Assembly (NCBI RefSeq): GCF_027943255.1
Contig: NC_072897.1
Coordinates: 24,118,044-24,182,043 of the forward strand
Reading direction: 5' to 3'
From: Anastrepha obliqua
Taxonomy: Eukaryota > Arthropoda > Insecta > Diptera > Tephritidae
Length of the DNA: 64,000 bases
The position numbers and the translations under genes were made by a program. Of the stretch, positions 31,169-43,100 are shown piece by piece. Every line of letters starts with the position of its first letter. Position 1 is the first letter of the stretch. The notes beneath the pieces are model-generated. The model did not search any database and had not been told where the DNA came from. It was given only the letters and a program-made list of their open reading frames with translations.

Positions 31169-31693
31169 TATCATATTCTGCAGCTCATGCTTAATGAACC
31201 GATTTCTTTTCTTATTATTGCTCTTTTGATATTTTGCCCTGTATAAGTTAGCTCTGTTATTATTTTAAAAATTTCTGAATTTGTTGTAAACTGTTTCTTG
31301 TTATTTGTAACTAGTCGTTCTAATTTGTCTTAATTCCATAATTTTTACAAAATCATCATAATCAAAGGTTCCCGCGATCCATTTCCAAAGTATTCCTAGT
31401 TCATTAATACCCCGTTTTTGTCCGATAGGGTTTCGTTTTAGTTGTCCTAATAATGTTTTAATTCTTAGAATTTCTGACAAAGTTTCTAAATTACTGATTT
31501 CTATCTCATTATTATTATTTTCGTTATAACGATCACTATTATAAAAACTTTGTTTTTCCTGTTCTATAATGTTTTTAAAATATGTTAAATTCGTGATATG
31601 AAAAATGTTCTCGTATTGTTCATAAATCGATACGTCTCCGCCTCTATCAATACATAATCTTGTCGAGTGTAGTCTATAATGCGGCTGTTGCAA

Positions 31694-32330
31694 GTATTAG
31701 AAGTATCATATTTAATATTAATATATCATTGTTTATAATTCTATGTCCATTATTATTTACTATATTATTTCTTAAATTTTCTTTTACTTTTTATTTTTTT
31801 TCCCCCAATCCTTTCATAATTTTATTAAATTAAAATGTTGACCTGCTCTTACCAGAAACATGACATCGCAGAGTAATTTAGCGAATTCAATGAGTATTTT
31901 GCTTTTAAATAGGTTAAAATTTATATATAGATCAAGTACAAAACGATTATCGAGACACATTAAAGTGTAGTTCTGAAGGGAGTATATGGGTAGAAAGAAT
32001 TCAAAGGTAGTTTTCATTTTAATACTTTCGTGTTTCTCTTTCTCTTCTTATATAAGTTCGAAATAGGAAGCTTGAGTTATATACTTCTGTGATATGTTAT
32101 ATCCTTCTGGGATATGTTTCACTGATTGTACTCATACACTTTAAAAATATTCTGTTATTTCCGAGCTCCTTTTCACCCATCATACAATAATTATGGATAT
32201 GGCATTGCAGGGTTTTCATTTCCGAAAGAAATTTTTTCTAAAGAAAATATTTTTCTAACAATATATTACGAGTAACTTTATTTTCCAATCTTTGTTTTAT
32301 TAGCAACTTCTTTATTAATTTACGGTAGTT
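31694..32330 (-). other. Upstream of env in errantivirus 2; no assignable coding
   Basis: A/T-rich sequence between the env N-terminus and satellite. Short open stretches on the minus strand (for example 32017-31817, with ILIEFAKLLCDVMFLVRAG) resemble nothing I can name. It may be the pol-env junction or leader. Confidence 0.4.
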
Positions 32331-32432
32331 ATAGGAAACTTTTGGTTCTAGGTAGGTAGGTAGGTAGGGTGGTTGTCGTAAGACCCACTTAGACCTTCGG
32401 CAGGTCCATTGTGATACCACTGGAGCTTATCC

Positions 32433-35400
32433 TTACTCTACGCGTTCCTTTTCAAACCATCCGGTTGCTTTAATAAACGAGCAGAGCTTCGTTAGTTTTA
32501 GATGGGCTATATCCGCTACATCGGTTAGAAATGCTGTATCGAGGGTGCGCAGCCTTCTCATAGCTAGGCTTTCACACTCACATAAAAGGTGTCTGACTGT
32601 TTCCTCTTCTTCTGTATTTAGACAGCTTCTACAGAAATCGAAGTAAGGTAGTCCTAACCTTCTAGCGTGGCTGCCAATTAAACAATGACAGTTAATACAC
32701 CTATCATTTTTCTTATAGATTCCCTGTTGAATCTTAACAAGATCTTCGATCGACCGCTGTTCCAGTTCGGCCATGTCTGTCTGCTTAGTTCGCATGTTGT
32801 GAGGTTTTGCCAGATTGTATTTACCTTTTTGATGGTTTCCCTGTCTATAAGTAATTTACAAGTGGCTATAGGCATGGGTATCAGCGCCTTATCCGGTTCG
32901 AGATCGAGCGTTGTACCGGCTCTTGCAAGTTCATCCGCCTTACAATTTCCTGGAATGTCCCTGTGGCCTGGTACCCAGATAAGGTGCACCTTGTAGCACT
33001 TAGATACGTCATCTAGTAGTTTAAAACATTCTAGAACTGTTTTTGACGAGTGCGTTTTTGATTCCAGCGCTTTTATTGCTGCTTGACTGTCCGAGTAAAT
33101 GAAGATTTCATTTGTGGATAATACTCTCGTTTTTATTTCTTTAAGCCCCTCTTTTATGGCAGTGACTTCCGGCTGAAATACACTGCAATGATCAGGTAAG
33201 CGAAATGATTGGCGTACTCCGAGTTTGTCGGAGTAGACCCCTCCACCTACTTTGTTATCCAGTTTTGAGCCATCTGTGTAGATGTTTAAGTCATTTATCT
33301 TAACAATGAGCCCGTTATCCCATTCCTCTTTGGAAGGAAATACTGTGACGAAGGATTTATTAAAATTGATGTCCTTGGTCCTACAGAAATCCGTTGTGTT
33401 GGGAATGCAGGGGAATTGTTCTAAAATTGAGGAGTGTCCTCTTTGGTTCGTTCTGAGTAGGCCGATTTCTCTTAGTCTGAGAGTTGCTTTGGCAGCTGTT
33501 TGCTTACCGTACTGCTCTATTGGTAAAATGTTAAGCATGATATTTAGTGCATCTGTGGGTGTGGTTCTGAGGGCCCCGCAGATGCAAAGACTGGTCATTC
33601 TTTGTACGTGTGCCATGGTTCTTTTAATGTACAATTTATCTAAAGCTGGCCACCATACTAATATGCCGTATGTTAGGATAGGTCTGACAATTGCCGTGTA
33701 AAGCCAGTATACGATAGATGGCGAGAGACCCCAACTTAGTCCTATCAGCTGTTTGCAAGAGTATAGTGCTATTGTCGCCCTTTTTACTCTATCTTCGACA
33801 TTTGCCTTCCATGTTAGCTTTCAGTCTAGTATTAGTTTCCTGGTAAATAGGATTAGTTCAGTTTTATTGGGGTTGACGCTTAGCCCATTTGCTTTTGACT
33901 AGTTTTCAACCATATTTAGTAAATCCTGCATGACTTCTATGAGTGTATTGAGGAATTTCCCCCTTACTACCATTGCAACATCGTCCGCATATGCTACTAC
34001 GTGTTGTCCTCTCTTCTCTAGGCTCTTTAGCAATGAGTTTAGTGCCAGCACCCATAGAAGAGGGGACAGCACACCGCCTTGAGGTGTTCCTCTGCTAACT
34101 TTTTTCTTGATCTCTGAGGCCTCTAGGGTTGCGATCACAAATCTGCTCAAGAGCATGTTTTTGATGAACTCAACCAGAGCGGCAGAGATCCCGAAACCCG
34201 TCAGTGCCTTTATTATGGTATCCGGTAGGATGTTCTTGAATGCGCCCTCGATATCTAGGAAGGCTACCAGTGTGAATTCTTTATTATGCATTGACTTCTC
34301 GATTTCTGTAACAAGTGAGTTAAGTGCTGTTTCAGTTGATTTCCCTTTACAATACGCATGTTGTGAGATGCTGAGCTTATTAGGGCTGATGTTAGCCCTA
34401 ATATCCTCTTCTAAAATTCTTTCTAATGTCTTTAGCAGAAAGGAGGATAGGCTTATTGGCCTGAAATCCTTAGGTGTTGTGTGTGAACTTTTCCCCGCTT
34501 TAGGGATAAAGACCACTTTTACCTCTTTCCATGTTGATGGGACACTTTTCAGTTTCAGAGCGGCCTTAAATATGGCCGTCAACCACTCCATGATGTAGTT
34601 GAGTGAATGTTGTATTTGGGCTGGGAATAATCCATCTGGGCCCGGTGATTTAAATGGTTTGAACGTGTTCACTGCCCAGGTTATCCTAGTTTCAGTGATT
34701 ATTTCTTCAATGTCAGAATTTGGTCTTTCTGTACCATTGTCGATTACTACGTTAGAAGATTCGTTGCAGGGAAAGTGTGTGTCCACCAGCAACTTCAAGT
34801 TTCGTCACTCGAAGTGGTCCAACTCTTGTCCGGTTTTTGGAGGTATCCGGTGGGATAGTGTTTTTTTGAGAGGATTTTGCGCAGTCTGGAAGCCTCTGTG
34901 GTTCCTTCGATTTCTCCACAGAACGTTCTCCAACCAGACCTTTTCGCTTTCCTAACTTCTTTTTTGTAAATTTTTAGTTTACTGTAGTAGCAGTCCCAGT
35001 CTTTACTCTCACGTGTCGCTTTCGCTCTATTAAACTGTTTTCTGCTGTCGTTTCTTAATGTAGACAGGTCTTCTGACCACCAGGGCGGCTTTTTCTTCCC
35101 CTTATACCTAACTAAAGGGCAAGCCTTGTTTAGTGCAGCTCTACAGACCTCCGTAAGGGCTTATACGTGTTCGTTCAATGATTTTCTGTCTTCAATAGTA
35201 ATATTTTGGGAATTTGGAAGTCTTTCCTTAAGTTCCCGTTTATATATATGCCAGTTGGTCTTTTTCAAGTTCCTGTTGGCGGGTGGAGCCCGTGGGTTGT
35301 TTCCCCCAAATTTTATTTCTATGTAGCGATGATCGGAGTAAGAGTGTTCATTCAGAACCCTCCACTGCGTCATCTTTCCGTAAAGGGTTTGACATGCTAG

Positions 35401-35961
35401 CGTAATATCAAGAACTTCTTGTCTATTGCGCGTAATAAATGTAGGTTCGTTGCCTTTGTTACACACTAAAAGCTTACTACATATAATATAATTAAAGAGA
35501 GACTCACCTCGTTCGTTAGTATCCGAGCTCCCCCATATGGTATGGTGGGCATTGGCATCACCTCCTAATACTAGTTTGCGGTTGTGAGCTTTGCAGTCTT
35601 CCACAAGGCTTCTTATTAGCGGCGACGGCAGTGGACCTGTGTCGTCTCCGGCAAAATAGAACGAGGTTAGCCAGGTGTTGCTTCCGCTCACTTCCCAGCT
35701 AACCGTCGTAGTATCTGCGTTACTGAAATTTTGAATCATAAATATATTAAGATGTACTTTTACCATTATGCATGCTCTTTTAGTACCTTCACAATTAGTC
35801 TTGTATACTTTATAACCTGATGTCCTCACACCGCAGATTTCGCCATTCCGTACCCAGGGTTCCTGGATGAGGACTACATCCGGCTGATCTTCTGCCAGAC
35901 GATCCAGGAGGGCTAGGCAGGCTTCTTTACAGTGGTGTAGATTTATCTGTAGAAGATGCAT
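32433..35961 (-). pseudogene. LOA-D ORF2: endonuclease, RT, RNase H
   Basis: ATG 35961-35959 lies 7 nt after the ORF1 stop. The endonuclease (35961-35164) has LLQINLHHCKEA, DVVLIQEPWV, LVLGGDANAHHTIWGSSDTN and LNEHSYSDHRYI, followed by TAA at 35163-35161. RT: FKSPGPDGLFPAQIQ, FIPKAGKSSHTTPKDFRPIS, HAYCKGKSTETALNSL, AFLDIEGAFKNI, RGTPQGGVLSPLLW and the catalytic YADD at 33991-33980. RNase H (about 33330-32960) has IYTDGSKL, FQPEVTAIKEG, IYSDSQAAIKAL and PGHRDIPGNCKADELA. The end is Cys-rich. Lesions: TAA 35161, a shift near 34800, stops at 33899-33901 and about 33821, and a shift near 32690. Five lesions in 3.5 kb indicate modest age. Confidence 0.9.
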
Positions 35962-35968
35962 CAGCTAT

Positions 35969-37364
35969 TCACGTTATGTCTGGGTCTTCTTTGCTTTCGC
36001 ATAAGAGTTCCCTTTCGGAATACTTACGCTGTTGTGTGGGATACTTACCCTCCCGTTCGAAGTACAACCTCCCTAAGCCCATTTCTGAGCCTGAAGAGAC
36101 GTATTCTTCTTCGGTGGACTGGTCGTCCTCGCTCATTGGCTCGGTTTCGCTCATGGGTTCCAGCTCCCTCATGGGCTTTTCGCTTTCCTTCGTGGCGAGG
36201 AACTCAATTGCATCCGTGTCGGTTTTATAAATGTGGAGCTTCACCTTTACAAAACCGTACCTCAGTTGCCCGTCGCATTTCGCTAACGGTTCAATTGAGT
36301 TCTCCCTGAGGAGCAGGAGAGCCTGCATGGTGGCGCGCTTCTGCTCTTTCGATTCATCCGCGCTGTTTTGGTTGGTAATGGTTTTGATGTACCTCCACTC
36401 CTGCGTTGGGATATCCGGATTGCAGACCCGGTTGAGCTTCATAATCTCTACCGGGTCTTCGACGGTTGAAGGTAACCAAACCCTTGCTCGCGGCCTGGAC
36501 GGAATATCCTTCCTGTCCACGACCACTAGCTTGGCATTTGGCTACACTTCTCCAACTTTGGAGATGGCCTCTTTGTACAGCTGGACCTCTCTCATCGTCG
36601 CACGCTATTATTTTTATCTGGCCTTGGTACCAGCCTAAGTCTTCACACGCAGGCGGGGGGCCGGGGTTCTCCAGAATAACCTTCAGTGCCACTTTCGTTA
36701 GCTCGGCCTCGATCCATTTCCATTGGGCCTTGGGGATCATACCTTCAGGATGGTTTTCGTCCAGGACCCCTATGATAAAGCGGTCTTTTGCAACCTCCGC
36801 AAATGATCTTCTGGGCGTCACGCCCATTGATTTGTGCCTTTTTGCACTTCGCTTATTCTCCTCCAAGGACCGCTGTCGTTTTGGAGCCGATTGTATTGGT
36901 TTGAAGTCGGGGTTGAAATCAGGAATGATCGCTTTCGCTCTATAAATCGCCTCTTTCAACTCCTGAGACAATTCACCTTCCTTTGGGTGAGTTTCGTGCA
37001 CCCTCCTTAGGAGCCTGGCTGCATTTCTGCGATCCTGGTAGCTCGCTTTCGCTGGGTCTACCACCCTCACAAGCGGCCATCCTTCGGTACTGGAGCTAGC
37101 AGTAGCATTGCTTCCGGTCGGGACCGTTTTTGGAGGCTGAATCACAGTTGACTGCCGGGCTAGTGCACCACTACTTGTGCTTGGACCTGTGCCCAGCTCT
37201 GTTTTGATCGACTTATTTGGCCGATGGATGGAGTTCTCTTTGAGCTCGGTGCGACCGTTGCTCTTATTGCGGAACTGTTTGTTCCTGTCGGTCTTTTCGA
37301 AGGAGGACCGATCTCCTTTTTTTTTGTTTATTTTTGAATAGTCTGCTTGCATATTTGGACCCAC
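35969..37364 (-). pseudogene. LOA-D ORF1 (DUF4780-like), one frameshift and one stop
   Basis: ATG 37364-37362 opens a basic, Ser/Asn-rich N-terminus, then ARLLRRVHETHPKEGELSQE and RRSFAEVAKDRFIIGVLDEN, the conserved FAEVAK block found also at about 52120 and 12340. Near 36595 the reading shifts. The correct frame continues through an in-frame TAG at about 36545 to LVVVDRKDIPSRPRARVWLP and TQEWRYIKTI (36526-35969). An acidic C-terminus follows. The stop TGA 35971-35969 is 7 nt before the ORF2 ATG (TGA-ATAGCTG-ATG), a spacing compatible with termination-reinitiation. Confidence 0.85.
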
Positions 37365-37713
37365 GAGTGTCGGAGAAAGGATGTCCGCCCGTGCATAGCT
37401 CCGAACTACACGGGTAAGGCTAGTTATTATGGAGGGCGCCAGTTATCCGTATGCTCCGTTCGAGACTTGGTTATTTGTTAGAAGGGCCCCAAGCCTGACA
37501 GATTCTCGGCACGGGTCGCATCACACCTTAATCCAGCCCTTCACCCCCGACCACGTTAAAAGTACTTTGGGTAGTGCTGTACTATTGAGGAGTATCGAAC
37601 CCAACCCATAGTACCCTTAACTTAGCTAAGTACCTCCTGTAAATAGGAAAGCTGTGGTACTTATTACCAGCTGGCACCCTCGGAGAGGGTTCAGTGGAGG
37701 ATTTTCGCCAGCC
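37365..37713 (-). other. LOA-D 5' untranslated region
   Basis: The exact 5' end is given by the target duplication. No coding is seen. By analogy with related non-LTR elements it should contain an internal promoter, but no motif is recognised with confidence. Confidence 0.6.
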
Positions 37714-37912
37714 TTTGGTTCTAAGGATTTTTACTTGTTCATTATAACCGGTAATTAAGCCGGCGTATCATATATCGGTGGGTTCCTTCCAAGCTTCTGC
37801 TTCTTACTGATTTTTATTTTCGGCTGATACCTGGAGACTTTTTGTTCCGAAAGATTTGCATTTTTTGGTACATTGGAAAATTCTAGTTCGAAAGGGGTTT
37901 GTATTTTTGCAA
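37714..37912 (+). repeat. Complex satellite, orientation B (short block)
   Basis: Starts with TTTGGTTCTAAGGATTTTTA and contains ATAACCGGTAATTAAGCCGG and GATACCTGGAGACTTTTTGT, plus-orientation units of the family. A matching stub (GGAAACTTTTGGTTCTA) lies left of LOA-D at 32334-32350. RTE copy 2 begins at about 37913. Confidence 0.85.
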
Positions 37913-40045
37913 TGAATGTTCGACGTCGAAAAGCGGCAATCACAACAGACAGCCAGAAGATTCGCAACTCGACTCTCACTCCTGCTCTCAGAGAGCACTG
38001 CCCAACAAATCAGCCTGTACGAGAAATTGAGCAACATTTCTCGTTCTCTACGTACCGCCGCCGAAGAAGAAATCGGATTCCGGCGAGACCGAAAAAACAG
38101 TTGGTACGACAAGGAATGTCATGCTGCCGCCGGAAGAAAATATGCTACCTATAGAGCCACGTTGCGATCGGGCGCAACGCGAGCCATGAGGGATCGCTAC
38201 AGAGAGCTAAGAAAGGAAGAGAGACGTATTATCCGACAGAAGAAACGAGAGGCCGAAATACGTGAGCGCGAGGAGCTTGAGATGCTGGCTAATAGGAACA
38301 ACGCCGAAAAATTCTACCAGAAAGTTCGGCGGCTTACAGAAGGTTTCAAGACCGGGGCGTTTTCCTGTAAGAAAAAGGACGGCGATCTAGTGACTAACAT
38401 ACAGAGCATTCTTAAATTATGGTAGGAAGACTTCTCGAACCTGTTAAACAGTGATAGCTGCGCATGTCACAGGGAATGTTAAGATCCCGATACCCCAATC
38501 GTTACCGACGGAATTGTCGTTCCGCTACCCGACCATGACGAGGTGAGAATAGCAATAACGCGGCTAAAGAACAATAAAGCCGGGTGCGCCGACGGACTGC
38601 TGGCTGCGCTATTCAAACATGGCGGCGAGGACCTGGTAAGGTGCATTAATCAGCTTCTATGCAAAATATGGTCGGATGAAAGCATGCCTGCCGATTGGAA
38701 TTTAAGTGTGCTCTGCCCAATCCATAAGAAGGGCGATCCTGCAATCTGTGCCAATTACCGCGGGACTAGTCTTCTAAATATCACCTATAAGATTCTAGCG
38801 AGCGTATTGTGTGAAAGGCTGAGGCCTACCGTCAACCAACTGATTGGACCTTATCAGCGTGGCTTTAGACCTGGAAAGTCTACCATCGTCCAAATATTCA
38901 CAATACGCCAAATCTTGGAAAAACCCCATAAAAGGAAAATCGACACACACCATCCTTTCATCGATTTCAAAGCTGCATTCGACAGTTCGGAAAGGAGTTA
39001 CTTGTATCCCGCGATGTCTGAATTTGGTATCCCCACAAAACTAATACGGCTATGCAAGATGACGTTGCTCAACACCAGCACCGCCGTCAGAATTATAAAG
39101 GACCTCTCCGAGCCGTTTGATACCAAACGAGGTTTCAGACAGGGTGACTCGCTGTCGTGTGACTTCTTTAACCTGATGTTGAAGAGCATCGTACGAGCCG
39201 CAGAACTTAACCGCGCAGGCACAACTTTTTATAAGAGCGTACAATTGTTGGCGTATGCCGATGATATTGACATCATCGGCCTTAACAACGCGCTGTTAGT
39301 ACTGCCTTCCCCAACTGGATAAAGAGGCAAAGCGAATGGGTCTGGTGGTGAACGAGGACAAAACGATGTATCGGCACCCACGTGACTGTAGACAGCTATG
39401 ATCTCGAGGTTGTAAAGGACTTCGTATACTTAGGAACCAGCATTACCACCGACAAGAATTTCAGCCTTAAAATCCAACGTACAATCTCTCTTCCCAACAA
39501 GTGCTACTTTGGACTAAGTAGACAATTGAATAGTAAAGTCCTCTTTTGACGAAGAAAACTAGCACTCTACAAGACTCTCATCATGCCCGTCCTAACGTAT
39601 GGCGCAGAAGCGTGGACGATGACAACATCCGATGAAGCGGCGCTTGCAGTGCTTGAGAGAAAGATTCTGCGTAAGATTTTTGGACCATTGCACGTTGGTA
39701 ACGGCGAATATCGCAGGCTATGGAACGATGGGCTGTATGAGCCTTACGACGACATAGATATAGCGCAGCGAATAAAGATCCAGTGGCTACGTTGGCTGGA
39801 TCATGTCGCGCGAATGGATACAAACGCTCCGGCTCTGAAAGTATTCGATGAGGTACCAGCTGGTGGTAGTAGAGGAAGAGGAAGGCCCCTCTACGTTGGA
39901 AAGATTAGGTGGAGAAGGACTTGCCTTCTTCACTTGGTGTGTCCAATTGGCGTCGGTTAGCACGTGAAAGAAACGACGGCCGCGCTTTGTTCAACTCGGC
40001 AAAAATCGCGTAAGCGGTTATCGCGCCAATTATGAAGAAAAACCG
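37913..40045 (+). mobile_element. RTE-clade retrotransposon, copy 2, 5'-truncated, in satellite
   Basis: It matches copy 1 from about 22425 onward. Between 23221-23760 and 38721-39260 the two align without gaps at a constant offset of 15,500, and I count about 16 differences in 540 bp. It ends GCGCCAATTATGAAGAAAAA. Positions 40046-40177 beyond the end are not assigned. Satellite resumes at 40178. Confidence 0.88.
37916..39960 (+). pseudogene. RTE copy 2 ORF: linker, RT and C-terminal domain, broken
   Basis: Linker 37916-38425 ends in TAG (38423-38425) where copy 1 reads Arg (LKLW* versus LKLWRE). RT is open at 38543-39322 with ITRLKNNKAGCADGLLAALF, KKGDPAICANYRGTSLLNI, IDFKAAFDSSER, FRQGDSLSCDFFNLML and LAYADDIDIIG. 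A shift and a deletion of about 50 bp follow near 39300-39370. The C-terminal part is 39583-39960 (VLTYGAEAWTMTTSDEAALA, then RKILRKIFGPLHVGNGEYRR). The lesions differ from those of copy 1, so the two decayed independently. Confidence 0.85.
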
Positions 40046-40177
40046 TCACTATTTCAGCGATCCAGAGTTGAAATTCTACAGAATTGACGTATCGAAAATA
40101 TGTATGTTGAAGTCAATCAGTTGGTAAATCACAAAGTTATTCAGCGTTTACATGCTGACATAAAGATGACGCACCCC

Positions 40178-43100
40178 GTTTATCGGTAAATACCTTGGAA
40201 ACTTTCGATTCCTAAGGATTTTGTATTTGTATGTACCTTGGAAGCTTTTAGTTCCGAAGAATTTTTCAAGTTTTTTTTTTTTTGCTGGTAAATTTACTGG
40301 CGAGTACCTCGGAAATTTTGGTTTCTAAGGATTTGCACTTTTCAGTACCTTGAAAGCTTTTAGTTCCTAAGGATTTTTATCCTTTTATTTAGCCGGTAAA
40401 TATATCGGCGGTAACCTTGAAAATTTTGAGTTTCAAAGGATTTTTTTTATTGTTGTATACCTTGGAAGCTTTTGGTTACTAAGGAATTTTATGTTTGGAT
40501 AAGTTGGAAACTTTTGGTACTAAACGATATTTTTACTTTTTTTTTATTTCCTTAGAACCCTTTGGTTCCAAAGGACTTGTATTTTTGATCGCCAAAGAAA
40601 TTTTTGGTTCCAAATTTGTATTTGTGTGTGCCGTTCCAAAGGACTTTATTTGGTTCCAAAGGACTTTTTAATCTCTCTATTATTTCCGGTAACTATATCG
40701 GCTGACACCTCGGAAGTTTTTGCTTCCAAACGATTATTTTATTTTTGGGTACCTTGATAGCTTTAGGCAAATGCGAATCTTTATTTTTGGATACCGTGTA
40801 AACTTTTGGTTTCTAAGGATTTTTAACTTTGTATAAATTGGAAACTTTGGGTTTCTAAGGATTTTCGTTTTTAGGTACCTTGCAAATTTATGGTTCCTAA
40901 GGACTTGCATTTTATGTACCTTGGAAACTTTGGTTTCAAAGGATTATTTTATTTTTTTATTATTGCTGGTAATTATATGGGCTGCTACCAGGGAAACTTT
41001 TGGTTCATTAGGATTTACATTTTGGGTACCTTGGACACTTTGATGCCAAAGGATTATTTTATTTTTTTATTATTCCCGGTAAATATATCGGCTCTTAACT
41101 TGGAAATTTTTGGTTTCCAAGGATTTGCATTTTGAGTACTTTGCAAACTTTATTTTTTATTTACTTATTTTAAATTTTTGCTTCCAAAGGATTATTTTAT
41201 TTTCAAGCACCTTGGAAGCTTTTGGCACCTGCGAATTTTTACTTTTAGATACCGTGTAAGCTCTAAGTTTCTAAGGATTTGTAATCTTGTACAAATTGGA
41301 AACTTTTGGTTTCTAAGGATTTTCGTTTTTGGGTACCTTGCATATTTATGGCTCCTAAGGATTTGCATTTTACGTACCTTGGAAACTTTGGTTTCAAAGG
41401 ATTATTTTATTTTTTTGATTATTGCTGGTAAATATATCGGTTGATACCAGGGTAACTTTTGGCTCATACGGATTTGCATTCTGGGTAACTTGGAGGTTCT
41501 TAGTTTGAAAGAATTTGTATGTCTGTGTACCTTGGAAACTGTTAGTTCCAAAGGATTTGTTTATTTTTTTATTATTGCCGGTAGACATATCGGCTGTTGC
41601 CTTGGAAACTTTTGGTCCCAAAGGATTTTTTTATTTTTGAGTACCTTGGTAGCTTTTAGTTCCGAAGGATGTTTTTATTTTTATGTTGCTACCGGTAAAT
41701 ATAATAGCTGATAGCTTGGAAACATTTGTTTCCAAAGAATTTGTATTTTCGGGTATCTTGGAAGGTTTTGTTTCCTGAGGATTTTTTAATTTTTGTGTAA
41801 GCTTCGAGTTTTTGTTTTCAAGGATTTTTATTTTTCAGTACCTTAGAAACTTTTGGATCCTAAGGATTTTTTATTACCGGTAAATATATCGGCTGATACC
41901 TTGGAAGCTTTTTGCTCCGAAGGATTTGCATTTTTGTGTACGTTGGAAATGTTAAATTCCAAAGGATTTTGTTTTTTTTGGTGCCCTGGAAACGCTCGGT
42001 TCTTAAGTATTTTCACTTTTTATTATAGCCCGTAAACATATCGGCTGATAGATTGGACGCTTTTGGTTCCTAAAGATTTTTGCCCTTTAATTATTGCTGG
42101 TAAATATATCGGCGGGTACCTTGAAAGTTTTGAAATTTAAAGCATTTTCTTATATTTGGATAAGTTGAAAACTTTTGGTTCCTAAGGATTTTTATTTTTG
42201 TATAAATTGGATACTTTTGTTGGAAAGGAGTTTTTTATTTTTGTTTCATTGCTTGTAAATACATCAGCGGGTACCTTGGACACTTTTGATTCCTAAGAAT
42301 TTGCATTTTGGGTACCTTGGAAGCTTTTAAATCAAAAGGAATTGTGTTACTGTGTATCTTGCATAGGATTTGTATAATTTTATTATTATTGCTGGTAAAT
42401 ATGTATATCGGCAGGTACCTAGGAAATTAATGATTCCTAAGGATTTACATATTGGGTACCTTGGAAACTTTAGGATCCTAAGGATTCTTATTTACTATTG
42501 CCTCTAAATATATCGACTGAGACCTTGGAAGTTATTAGTTCAAAAGGATTTGTATGTTTGAGCAGCTTGGAATCTGTTGGATCCGAAGAATTTTTTTATT
42601 AACTTTTTTATTCCTGGAAAATGTATCGCCTGATACCCTGAAACTTTTTGATTCCAAAGGACTTGTATTTTTGTGTACCTTAGAAATTTTTGGTTCCAAA
42701 GGATTCGAATTTGTATGTGGCCTGCAAATTTTTGGTTCCAAAGGATTGTTTAATTTTTTTAATATACCCGTAAAAATATCGTCTGATACCTGAAAATTTA
42801 TGGTTCCCAAGGATTTTTATATTTTGAGTACATTGGGAGCCTTTGGTTGCTGAGGATTTTTATTTTACTGTTATTTCTGGTAAATATTTCAGCTGATACC
42901 TTGGAATACTTTGGTTCCCGAGGATTTTTATTTTGGGTGCATTAGAAGCTTTTGGTTCCTAAGGGTTTGCATTATGGGTACCTTGCACACTGTGATTTCA
43001 AAGGATTATTTCATTTTTTTATTATTCCTGGTAAATATAGCGGCTGATAAATTGGAAATGTATGGTTCCTAAAGATTTGCATTTTGTGTACCTTGTGTAC

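Larger units (their letters stand above)
28690..31693 (-). pseudogene. Errantivirus envelope (env), decayed
   Basis: The N-terminal part (31693-31304) is open for 130 codons. It contains GDVSIYEQYENIFHITNLTY, typical of the mature N-terminus of errantiviral Env, and a cleavage-type GQKRGINELGILWKWIAGT block. Past the LOA insertion, the C-terminal ectodomain is readable in shifting frames (29520-28900). A hydrophobic transmembrane segment is encoded at about 28880-28800, followed by a short basic cytoplasmic tail to about 28700. The two env genes in this window belong to different lineages: the cleavage regions read RQKRGLINILG here at 7.6 kb versus GQKRGINELGI in this copy. Not functional. 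Confidence 0.78.
28690..32330 (-). mobile_element. Second errantivirus, envelope region, split by a LOA insertion
   Basis: Minus-strand env coding runs 31693-31178 and continues at 29520-28690 after removal of the 29530-31168 insertion. No LTR, gag or pol was recognised. At 32331 it meets satellite sequence. A TATATAAG motif on the minus strand at about 32049-32056 could belong to an LTR or leader, but this is not supported further. The 3' flank 28516-28690 holds nothing recognisable. Confidence 0.75.
32351..37713 (-). mobile_element. LOA-clade element D, full length, with 10-bp target duplication
   Basis: TTTGGTTCTA at 32341-32350 is repeated at 37714-37723, and both copies are satellite sequence, so the element of 5,363 bp is exactly delimited and entered a satellite unit. 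On the minus strand it has a 5'UTR of about 350 bp, ORF1, ORF2 (endonuclease, RT, RNase H, Cys-rich end) and a short 3'UTR ending in tandem CCTA repeats (32351-32368). It is the reference copy for this clade in the window. Confidence 0.93.

Noticed and set aside
37429..37611. Small plus-strand gene upstream of LOA-D
   Set aside because: It lies inside the LOA-D 5'UTR delimited by the target duplication, on the opposite strand, with no family match.
38998..39244. Minus-strand frames over the RTE RT domain
   Set aside because: Antisense shadows of RTE copy 2; the same shadow appears over copy 1 at 23498-23722.
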